From Sphingobacteriales bacterium (GTDB lineage Bacteria; Bacteroidota; Bacteroidia; Chitinophagales; CAIOSU01), in assembly GCA_027483645.1 (NCBI GenBank), contig JAIXUD010000021.1:62001-126000 (forward strand): DNA of 64,000 nucleotides. Direction: 5' to 3'. This document shows positions 42,407-50,928 of the stretch, piece after piece (position 1 is the first letter of the stretch; each line of letters begins with the position of its first letter). A program made the translations under genes and the position numbers. The notes under the pieces are model-generated. The model saw only the letters and a program-made list of their open reading frames with translations, did no database searches and had not been told where the DNA came from.

Positions 42407-45400
42407 TTATGGCAGCTCCTTGTTTTTAAGCCATTTTGGCAATATCCACAATATAAATATCACGGCAGCAATGATGCCTATTATCAAGCCAATAGTAAAC
42501 AGGAAGCTAGAGCTGTGGTATACCCGCTCAAAGAACTGCGTGATTCTTGCCCACATTAGCAAACTTATGGTGAGTATAGCAATGCCCGTTATCATTACAT
42601 ACAAGTACGGCTTGGTGGCGCGATATTGCTGGCCCATTTGCAACCTACGGATTACAAATTGGGCACGGCTTACAATAAACATGAAGCCACCAATCATCAT
42701 AAATGTCCGCAACCAATTATCAAAGTTGGATGTAGCAGGGTTGAAGGTAGATGGTCTACGAAGTACACTTAACAGGCGGTTAAACCTTGACTTGAACCAA
42801 CTGCCAACCCCCGGGCCACTTTGTGCTTTCGAAATTTCGATGGTATCAATCGGCACGGGTACAATCTGAAGAAATTTATCCTCCAGCACATTCCAAAACT
42901 CCTTGTTACCCCCATCCATGCCCAATGCCCAGATACCCACGCCGCCCAGTTCTTTATTCACTATCAGGTCAAATTTCATCCCAAGGCTGCGGGCATTGTC
43001 AAACCATATCTGATCGAACATGTTGTATCTGCCTGCTATCGGTGAATTAAAGTAAGGGGTGAGGCTGGCTTCATAAAACAACGGCTCCCTATCTGGGAAC
43101 ATGGCCTTAATCTGCGCATAGCTCAAACTACGGATGAACTTGATTGATTTACCTGGCACTTCTTTACCTTCCACTTCCCACTGCACACCGAAGTATGGTA
43201 TGGCCAATATCAGTTTCTTTGCCGGTACTTTGTTTTTCAGGTAAGCATCAATAGATGATTCCAAGCCATATTGTGCATACTTTGCACCACCATTCATGGG
43301 CGAAGTGGGGCCTGTACTGCTGCTATAGCTGCCAGTATATTCGTAACCCATCATAACAAATAGGTCAACAAAAGGCTCCATAGCCTCTACATCATAAGCA
43401 CCCGCATAATCAATAGCGGGTACGGTTATGCTTATCTGGTAGTCAGGGTTCAACGCATCAAAAGCATTGCGCAGCTTCTCCATCAAGTTCACCAGCTCGC
43501 GCTTGTAACGATAGTTCAGCTTCTCAAAATTGATATTCACCCCATTGGCATTGCGCTCAACTATTAACCCACGAATGGTTTTCACGAAATTATCTTGCGC
43601 CGCAGGGTTGGCCAAAAACAGCGAAAGGTCTTTCTCGTTCAGGCAAGTTACGGTTAGCACTACTTTGCAACCTTTATCTTGCGCCAGCTCAACCACGTCG
43701 GTTTCGTTCCAATCATGAATGGTTTTGTAGCCGCCTGTATTAGGGTTCAACTCATAAGAAAAGTAAGCCAAGGTAGTCAACAAGCTATAGTCATACTTGC
43801 GGTAGCTATCGCCCATCCAGTGTGGGTGCCAACCGAAAATTTCGTGGTTAAGGGCAAACTTATGTTCGCGCACTACATAAGAATCCGAACCTTCCAGCTT
43901 TATCGTATCCTTCTTGCCGAGGTCGCCTTGCAGTTTGGCTTCCTTTTTAATCTGGCGTTGCTGATCAACCTGTCCTTCCAGTTTATCGCGCAACATCAGC
44001 TTTTCGTCAAGCTCTACTTGCAATTGCTCGTTTAGTTTGCGCAGCTCCTCTATGCTATCGTTCACCGTAAGCACTGGCGGCAAAGGCACGGTAGCCGTAT
44101 CCGCTTTTGGCGGTGCGATAGCCGAAACAGGCAATTGGCCAGCTGTAGACTTGCTTACTTCCTCTTGAATCAACTTTCGAATGGTATCCAGCGTGATGGG
44201 CGCAGGCGCTGGTTCGTCTTCCTTCTTTTTGTCTTTCTTTTTGTCGTCTTTCTTTGCTTCTGGCTTTGGGTCTTGTATGGTTTCTGCCTCTGGCGTTGGC
44301 TCCACATCGGCACCCGATTGAATGAAATCCGTAAGTGCGGAAGGCTTCGGTTTCGGTACGGTATCTTGGGGCAGTTGCGCACCCCCTTGTTTTGATAAGG
44401 CAAATACGAAGTTTGCCGGTGGAGCCTTTATGGGTCCCTTCTCTGGCCTGTTTGCAATAGTAGAGTTTACCGTAGATGGGTGCGGTGGCGCCAGGTTGTA
44501 ATTTAGCCTGGTCATCACTGGCTTGCCATCGGGCTTCACCCTAAGAGGCACTGGCACAGCAGCTATAACTGGTACACTGGAAATTTTCACTTTCTCAGGC
44601 CTTGGGGTTGGTATCGGTTTTGCGTCCGCATCCACCAACTTTGAGGCTACAGTTACATTCGGCCTATTGTTGGTTACCACTGGCATTGAGGCCATTACTG
44701 GCTTGTTGGCCACAACTGGTGCAATGGAAGTTGAAGGCTTGTTGGTAACAATTGGCTTATCTTCCTTAATTACTGGCTTAGTCTCAGTTTTTGCCAAGTT
44801 TGGTGTAACTGCTGTATTGGGTTTATCGTTGGTCACTACTGGCATTGGGACCATCACTGGCTTGTTAACCGGTACTCGATCCACAATTGATGCTGGTTTG
44901 CTTGCCACTACCGGCTTGTCTTCTTTTACTACCGGCTTAGTTTCCGTCTTTACTAAAGCAGGCGCTTCGGTTACATTAGGCTTGTTGGTAGTAGCAGTTG
45001 GACTTGTAAAAGGTTTTGTAACCGGCTTTGCAGCAGGTGCTGCATCATGCACTACCACCGGGGTTTTTGAAGGTGCGGGTATTACCAGTGTTCTAGTAGT
45101 CGACTTTTTAACTGGTGCAGGAGTAGGCGCGGCAACGGGGGTAACCGCAGGTTTAGAAACCTCTTTAGCTACCACAGGGGCAATAGTTACAGGCTCTTTG
45201 TCTGCAATTGGCTTGTTGATTTCCTTCACCACAGGCACGCTTTTCACCTGATTATTGATGATAGGCTTATCGGCTGCTGGGAGCGTAATGGATTTGGTAG
45301 GTACGTTGGCTGTTTTGTTGGTGCCCAGGTCCTTCTCTAGTTTTGAAGATGGCGGTTGCTGTACAACTGCAACCACTTCGCCGCTGGCGGTTTCGGTAGT

Positions 45401-45850
45401 AGTTACTTTAGCTGGGGAAGTAAGCTCTGCTGTCAGACCCTCGGCTGGTGCGTCCGGCTTACCTGCCAAGCGCTCTAGTGGGAGGTTCACCTTGGTTATG
45501 CGCGCGCCTTTTACATCTTCTTCCACCATGTCCGTCTTTACCCACATAATACCGTTGTGGTAAAACAATGGGCTGCTGGTAGCTGCGGTATCTACTACCT
45601 CTGGTTGCGCCTCCATGGCCAGCAGTGCCGTGGTCCATTCGCTTCCATTGTAAAAATGTATGGTTGCGTCTTTCTCGTTGCCCCCGCCACTAGTGCCGAT
45701 AGTGGAGCGCCCGAAATATACAGATGCCACCAGCTCAGCGCTGGGCATGAACATAGCTAAGATAAGGCTGTAAACAAACAGCCCTCTCAGTATGCTATTT
45801 TGCAGCCTGAAGCGATCAATAATAGTATTGGTTTTATATGGGCTGCTCAT
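42407..45850 (-). CDS. Membrane protein with Pro-rich repeats and GH18-like domain
   Basis: A 1147-residue protein. An N-terminal membrane helix (~18-45) is followed by a small beta domain, a Pro/Thr/Lys-rich region (~130-470) with ~53-residue repeats (KEDKPVV, NKPVM.PMPVVTN), an acidic/Lys linker (~510-550), a coiled coil (~610-650), a GH18-like barrel (~680-1010; HPHWMGDSYRKYDY, VGIWALGMDGG) and about three C-terminal membrane helices (~1050-1142). The DxxDxDxE site reads N769-G-V-N772-I-N774-F-E776: the acid Glu776 is kept, but the assisting aspartates are asparagines. So it may be a weak hydrolase or a glycan-binding domain. The ATG overlaps the upstream stop (ATGA), and the cap gene follows by 12 bp. 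Confidence 0.85.
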   Translation of the reverse strand: MSSPYKTNTIIDRFRLQNSILRGLFVYSLILAMFMPSAELVASVYFGRSTIGTSGGGNEKDATIHFYNGSEWTTALLAMEAQPEVVDTAATSSPLFYHNGIMWVKTDMVEEDVKGARITKVNLPLERLAGKPDAPAEGLTAELTSPAKVTTTETASGEVVAVVQQPPSSKLEKDLGTNKTANVPTKSITLPAADKPIINNQVKSVPVVKEINKPIADKEPVTIAPVVAKEVSKPAVTPVAAPTPAPVKKSTTRTLVIPAPSKTPVVVHDAAPAAKPVTKPFTSPTATTNKPNVTEAPALVKTETKPVVKEDKPVVASKPASIVDRVPVNKPVMVPMPVVTNDKPNTAVTPNLAKTETKPVIKEDKPIVTNKPSTSIAPVVANKPVMASMPVVTNNRPNVTVASKLVDADAKPIPTPRPEKVKISSVPVIAAVPVPLRVKPDGKPVMTRLNYNLAPPHPSTVNSTIANRPEKGPIKAPPANFVFALSKQGGAQLPQDTVPKPKPSALTDFIQSGADVEPTPEAETIQDPKPEAKKDDKKKDKKKEDEPAPAPITLDTIRKLIQEEVSKSTAGQLPVSAIAPPKADTATVPLPPVLTVNDSIEELRKLNEQLQVELDEKLMLRDKLEGQVDQQRQIKKEAKLQGDLGKKDTIKLEGSDSYVVREHKFALNHEIFGWHPHWMGDSYRKYDYSLLTTLAYFSYELNPNTGGYKTIHDWNETDVVELAQDKGCKVVLTVTCLNEKDLSLFLANPAAQDNFVKTIRGLIVERNANGVNINFEKLNYRYKRELVNLMEKLRNAFDALNPDYQISITVPAIDYAGAYDVEAMEPFVDLFVMMGYEYTGSYSSSTGPTSPMNGGAKYAQYGLESSIDAYLKNKVPAKKLILAIPYFGVQWEVEGKEVPGKSIKFIRSLSYAQIKAMFPDREPLFYEASLTPYFNSPIAGRYNMFDQIWFDNARSLGMKFDLIVNKELGGVGIWALGMDGGNKEFWNVLEDKFLQIVPVPIDTIEISKAQSGPGVGSWFKSRFNRLLSVLRRPSTFNPATSNFDNWLRTFMMIGGFMFIVSRAQFVIRRLQMGQQYRATKPYLYVMITGIAILTISLLMWARITQFFERVYHSSSFLFTIGLIIGIIAAVIFILWILPKWLKNKELP

Positions 45851-48800
45851 CGCAGGATGATAAGTTTTTGGGTTCGAACAATTTCACCGGTTACCATGCG
45901 GCAATAGTATATGCCGTTTGGCAAGCTGTGGTTACTAATTTCAACTTGGTGTTCGCCCGGCGAATAGCTGCCCTGGCCCATCATCATCACTTCCTTCCCC
46001 GATATATCGAACAGAGAGATACGCACTTCTGCAGAGCGTGTCAACACAAAAGGTATCACTGTAAAATCTCTAAATGGATTTGGCCTTGCCGGCAACAAAC
46101 TTGCTGCTTCATTTTCCACCGCATCAATGCCGTTAACCAACACCAACCTCACCTCTACCGAGCCCGTAACAGTGCATCCGTTTGCATCTGCAACAGTTAC
46201 GGAGTAAGTGCCCGGTAACAGACCACTGATTGTTTTGGTTGACTGCCCATTGCTCCACTGGTAGGTCGCAAAGTTCTCGGTTACTGTTGCCGTGCCGTTG
46301 GCGTTGCCGTTTCTTGATGCCTGAGATGTCAAGGTAGGGGGCAATGCTGGCAAGGGTTCATCCACCGTATCAAGCAAAGTAATGGTGCACAAGCTATCAT
46401 CCACCACTATCAAATTGAATGTTGATGGGGCACCAGCAGGCAAGGTAAGCGAGTATACCGAGTCGGGTGCACTCACTAGTGGCAATATCACGTTGCCGTT
46501 TACATCATTAACCCCATAACGGAACGGGCCATAACCACCCGAAACCGAAAAATCGATACGGGGGGTAAAGGTAGATCCACAGCCAAAGCTAGCATCAGTT
46601 ACTTGTGCAGTAAGGGCGCGGGCGGCATTCACGATACCATTGCCACTTACCAAACAACCGTTGGCATCGCGTAGCTCAACCGTATAGGTTCCTGGAGGGA
46701 TGTTGCTTATTATCGGGCCATTAGCAATGGGGTTCAACCAAGTGAAGCTATATGGCAAGGTTCCACCAAAAGCTTGTGCCTCCAGCGTACCGCGTGGCGA
46801 TCCGGTGCAAGGCACCACATCATCTACCAAGAAAACATCCAATAGGTTTGGCTCGAAAATAAAGAAGTTAGAGTCTGCCAATTCGCAACCGTAGCGGTCT
46901 TGTACCACAATCTTGTAGGTACCCGTCTCTAAGTTTAAGATGGTATCGTTCAACGTAGTATCGGTAACACCAGCGTCTAGATTGGTATAGATATAGGTGA
47001 ATGGGCTAGTACCGCCAAGTACTTCTGGTATAATTAGTCCATCATTTTCGCCAAAGCAAGTTATCCCTTTTATATTGGCAGCACTAACATCAAACGCAAA
47101 GGGCTGACTGCGGTTAGAGCTATCCGGTAAAATTACTTCTATTTCGCGCCTGCAACCGCTTAACACATCTTCAATAGTGAGCGTAAAAGTATCAGGCACC
47201 AAGCTGGTATACAAGGCTTGCGGGGTGGTAGTATCACTACCCAAAGAGTAATTGTAGCCCAAGTTCGGATTTAATTCAATGGCACCTTGTACTTTCGGGA
47301 AACAGTAGTTCGGGGTCACGCTGATTACTACACCCGCGGTATCGGGCAGGTTTGACGGAGCAACTACAAGTGTATCACTGTTAATAGGGCCGCAGCCATC
47401 GTGGCTGGTAATGGTGTATACAGCGGTGAGGCGGCGCTGCTCAGTAACGGCGAACACAGGGAAAGCAACCGTACCAGCGGGCAAGCTGTTCCATCCAGTT
47501 GCTGCAGTGCTATCATACAATAACACTGAGCCTGTTACATTTGGGTTGGATACAAATACCGAAACCGGACCAAAATTAGACCCATCGCATAATATAGTTG
47601 GTACTATGGTACTAAAATTAAGCGTTGGGCGAGCGATAACCTCGATGTCTACAACCTGGTCATCATCAGTACAGCCAACGCCCGAGCAATTAGTAATGCC
47701 TTTTATCTTGGTATTTCGGGTAAGGGTATCAAGGGTAATTTGGGTAAGGTTGCTGGCCAATGGAAGCCAAGTGCTGCCGCCATTCTGCGATATTTCCCAA
47801 TCTACTTGGCAACCCACACCACCGGTAAGGGCAGAACCTACCGTTACGGTAGAGTTTGCACAGATTTTACCGGATGATGGAGTCAAGGTTAATGCGATGG
47901 TGGGTTGGCCGCTTACGCTAATTTCAATGGGTGCCGAGAGTTGTGCCACGGGACAGGCACTGGCTGAACAACTGTAACTAACCTGTATAAAGCGGTTGCC
48001 ACTACCTAGCACCACATTGCAATTGGCGGTTAAGCAAGTGCTTATGGCCGTAAATGTTCCAGGCAAACCAGTTGGGCTGGCAAACCATTGATAGCCGCAG
48101 GTACCAGCTCCAGGAACGCCCACCGCTTGCAAAGAAACCAAAGCAGCGTCGCAAACAGATGCAGGATAAGTGGCCTGAACAGTTACCGTAGGGTTTTGGG
48201 CAACTTTTATCAATACGGGTGCACTTTCGCTGCGGGTACAACCGCTAGATGCACCACATTCAATGTAAGCTCTGTAGTAGGTTGAAGTGGTAGCTGTAAA
48301 TGCGTAGGTAGCACCTGTGTGCAACACCGCACCACTCCAAGTAGTGCCGTTGATACTCGATTCCCACTTAACATCGGCGGCATTGCAGCTTATACCACCA
48401 GCTAGGTTTGCGGTAAGTGATATGGGTGCTGAAGTACAAACCGAATCTACAGTAGCTGGAGTGATAGTTATGCTTGGTTGTGCAGTTACCGTGATGGTAA
48501 TGTTTTGGCTAGGGCTGGTACATCCACCAGAGGCTGCGCAATTGTAAGTAGCCCTATAGGTGGTGCTGGTACTTGGAGTTACAGTGATGCTTGAAGTAGT
48601 CTGAGGCAAAGTGGTTGCGCTGCCGCCTACAGGTGTGGCGGTCCAAGTGAAATCGGTACAACCGGTGCCGGTAGTCAATATGTTGGTAGTGAGAACCACT
48701 TGGCTGCCGGCGCAAGAGTTGGTTTTGTCGGCAGTTAGGGTTAAAGACGGTTGCAACTCACCAGTAACCTCCACCGCGGCGGTGCGAACCAATCCACAAC

Positions 48801-50928
48801 CGGGGGTAGATGAGCAGGTGATAGAAGCGCTGTAATAGCGAACGCCCGATGCCACCGTCACTGTTGCATTGCTACCGGTTTGCCCACCTACTGGCGACCA
48901 AGGTCCTGATGCAGAAAGCGCTTGCTCCCATATAATGTTGGAAGCGCTGCACCCGGTTGGGTTGCCGCTCAAAGTGGCGCTTAGGGCTAAGCTACTGCCA
49001 ATACAACGGGTGTGTGGGCCAGCAGTGGCTGGGGTAATGGTGAGTGTAGGCAAACCGATTACAGAAATGTTTTGGCTTGAAGTACTGTAACTGTTGCAAA
49101 CGCTACCCGTGCAACCCAAAGTTACCCGATACTCGTAAGAACCGATAGTACCTGTAGGAACAGTAAATACATGCGAGGTAGTAGCACCAGATACTGTTAC
49201 GGGAGCACCTATGGCCACCCAAGTGCCGCCGTTATTCTCTTCTAATTGTAAGCTGTTGCAAGTGGCGCGGCCGTTGAAAGTAAAGTTTGCAGTGAGCGAT
49301 ACGCTGGCATTCTCACAAACGGTTCCGGGCAAAGTGGTGGAAAGTGATACATTAGGGTTCGATAGAAACTCAATAGTTTGCCCAGTAGTGGTATAGCTAT
49401 TGCAGCTTCCTGAAGTACAAACCAAACGTGCGCGGTATTGGTAAGTGCCCGCAGTGCCACTAGGGATAGAAAAGCTATGCGAAGTAGCGCCGCTGAGGGT
49501 AACACTGGAGCCTACTTGGTTCCAAGCCGCTCCATCAAATGACTCTAAACGAAGTGAGCCGCAGGTAGTGCGGCCATTGTAATTTATACCTACCAGCAAT
49601 GATACGCTGCCGCCCACACAAGCTTGTGCAGGCAAGGTATTTGTTATGGTTACTACTGGATTAGCTAATACTTCTATGCTAGCAGCCGAAGATGATGCCG
49701 TGGCACAACCTGTATTGGTACAGCTTAGGGTTACCCTATAATTGGAAGTAGCAGCGGTAGTAGTAGGAATGGTGAAAGTGTGTGTGGTTATGCCTGCTCC
49801 TAAGGTAACTGCTGCACCTACCAAATCCCAATTGGCACCGTTTTCAACTTCAAGCCTCAAAGTATTGCAATCAGTTCGTCCATTGTAGTTTATAGAGGTA
49901 TTGATGGTAACCGCATCGCCAACGCAAGCGGTAGATGGCAAGCCAGCAAACGATACGGTGGGTGCCGTTAATAGCTGAATGGTTTGCGTGGTGGTTGATA
50001 CGTAACTGTTGCAGCCACTTAAGCTACAGGTAAGCCGTGCCCTATATTGAAAAGTTCCAGCGGTAGCAGTAGGTATGGTAAAGGTATGTGAAGTACCCGT
50101 GCCGATGGCAGCTGCTGCGCCTACTTGGTTCCAAGCTGCACCGTCAAAAGATTCCAAAAACAAAGTGTTGCAACTGGAGCGGCCATTTTGATTAATGCCA
50201 ACTACAAGGCTTTGGGTAGAACCAACACAAGCAGCCGAGGGTAACGTGCTGGTAAGGGTAACCACAGGGTTAGCTATAACCTGTATAGTGCTAGTACCTG
50301 AAGAAAGAGCATTGCAACCAGCACTGCTACAAGCTAATGTTACCCTATAGGTTGTAGTACCAGCAGTGGTAGTAGGTATAGTAAAGTTGTGGGTAGTAAC
50401 CCCAGCACCTAGCGTTATGGCTGTGCCTACCAAATCCCAAGCAGCGCCGTTTTGTGCTTCAAGCCTGAGTGTGTTGCAATCAGTACGCCCGTTGTAGTTA
50501 ATAGTAACGTTAATGCTCTCGGCATCGCCCACACAAGCTTCTGATGGAAGACCAGTGAAAGCAACTATTGGCTTGCCCAACACTGTTACGGTTATGGTAT
50601 TGGTGGAATCGTTATTTGTAGCAGTACTACACGATACCTTCTCTACAAACATTACATAGGTGCCAGCAGCAGAATTATTAAAGGTGAAGTCATCATCATT
50701 GCCACCACTTAAAGAGCCCGATCGGGTTTCGGCACCACCGTTGAATGTAGTAACCAACACAAAGTTGCAACCTCCCGTACCACCCCCGAAATCGCGGGTA
50801 AGGGTTAGGTCATCGCCTGTACAAATGGTGGCAGTTGCAGGTGTTAAGGTTTGGCCCCAAGCGGAAATACACGGCACCAGCAATATTGCTGCAATTATAG
50901 TCCTAATGGTTATGGCTAGCCTCTTCAT
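45847..50928 (-). CDS. Giant Ig/SprB-repeat T9SS surface protein
   Basis: The frame opens at 51018, but ATG 50928 (MKRLAITIRTIIAAILLVPC, then signal cleavage after WGQ) overlaps the upstream stop as ATGA, giving 1693 residues. Residues ~120-620 contain five tandem ~95-100-residue Ig-like repeats, each with a Cys in ACVGD/ACVGS and more in CNTLRLE and C...GCN. Further Cys-rich repeats and two or three SprB-like repeats (GITCFGENDGLIIPEVLGGT) follow. The end is a T9SS type-A domain (PARPNPFRDFTVIPF ... GIYYCRM ... QKLIILR). Expected on the cell surface as an adhesin or filament. It is coupled to the downstream GH18-like gene by another ATGA. Confidence 0.9.
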   Translation of the reverse strand: MKRLAITIRTIIAAILLVPCISAWGQTLTPATATICTGDDLTLTRDFGGGTGGCNFVLVTTFNGGAETRSGSLSGGNDDDFTFNNSAAGTYVMFVEKVSCSTATNNDSTNTITVTVLGKPIVAFTGLPSEACVGDAESINVTINYNGRTDCNTLRLEAQNGAAWDLVGTAITLGAGVTTHNFTIPTTTAGTTTYRVTLACSSAGCNALSSGTSTIQVIANPVVTLTSTLPSAACVGSTQSLVVGINQNGRSSCNTLFLESFDGAAWNQVGAAAAIGTGTSHTFTIPTATAGTFQYRARLTCSLSGCNSYVSTTTQTIQLLTAPTVSFAGLPSTACVGDAVTINTSINYNGRTDCNTLRLEVENGANWDLVGAAVTLGAGITTHTFTIPTTTAATSNYRVTLSCTNTGCATASSSAASIEVLANPVVTITNTLPAQACVGGSVSLLVGINYNGRTTCGSLRLESFDGAAWNQVGSSVTLSGATSHSFSIPSGTAGTYQYRARLVCTSGSCNSYTTTGQTIEFLSNPNVSLSTTLPGTVCENASVSLTANFTFNGRATCNSLQLEENNGGTWVAIGAPVTVSGATTSHVFTVPTGTIGSYEYRVTLGCTGSVCNSYSTSSQNISVIGLPTLTITPATAGPHTRCIGSSLALSATLSGNPTGCSASNIIWEQALSASGPWSPVGGQTGSNATVTVASGVRYYSASITCSSTPGCGLVRTAAVEVTGELQPSLTLTADKTNSCAGSQVVLTTNILTTGTGCTDFTWTATPVGGSATTLPQTTSSITVTPSTSTTYRATYNCAASGGCTSPSQNITITVTAQPSITITPATVDSVCTSAPISLTANLAGGISCNAADVKWESSINGTTWSGAVLHTGATYAFTATTSTYYRAYIECGASSGCTRSESAPVLIKVAQNPTVTVQATYPASVCDAALVSLQAVGVPGAGTCGYQWFASPTGLPGTFTAISTCLTANCNVVLGSGNRFIQVSYSCSASACPVAQLSAPIEISVSGQPTIALTLTPSSGKICANSTVTVGSALTGGVGCQVDWEISQNGGSTWLPLASNLTQITLDTLTRNTKIKGITNCSGVGCTDDDQVVDIEVIARPTLNFSTIVPTILCDGSNFGPVSVFVSNPNVTGSVLLYDSTAATGWNSLPAGTVAFPVFAVTEQRRLTAVYTITSHDGCGPINSDTLVVAPSNLPDTAGVVISVTPNYCFPKVQGAIELNPNLGYNYSLGSDTTTPQALYTSLVPDTFTLTIEDVLSGCRREIEVILPDSSNRSQPFAFDVSAANIKGITCFGENDGLIIPEVLGGTSPFTYIYTNLDAGVTDTTLNDTILNLETGTYKIVVQDRYGCELADSNFFIFEPNLLDVFLVDDVVPCTGSPRGTLEAQAFGGTLPYSFTWLNPIANGPIISNIPPGTYTVELRDANGCLVSGNGIVNAARALTAQVTDASFGCGSTFTPRIDFSVSGGYGPFRYGVNDVNGNVILPLVSAPDSVYSLTLPAGAPSTFNLIVVDDSLCTITLLDTVDEPLPALPPTLTSQASRNGNANGTATVTENFATYQWSNGQSTKTISGLLPGTYSVTVADANGCTVTGSVEVRLVLVNGIDAVENEAASLLPARPNPFRDFTVIPFVLTRSAEVRISLFDISGKEVMMMGQGSYSPGEHQVEISNHSLPNGIYYCRMVTGEIVRTQKLIILR

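Noticed and set aside
42105-42869. 254-residue plus-strand frame
   Set aside because: Spans the antisense of two well-supported CIS-operon genes and resembles no protein.
44523-45251. 242-residue Thr/Gly/Leu-rich frame on the plus strand
   Set aside because: Antisense to the Pro-rich repeat region of the GH18-like protein; no start context and low complexity only.
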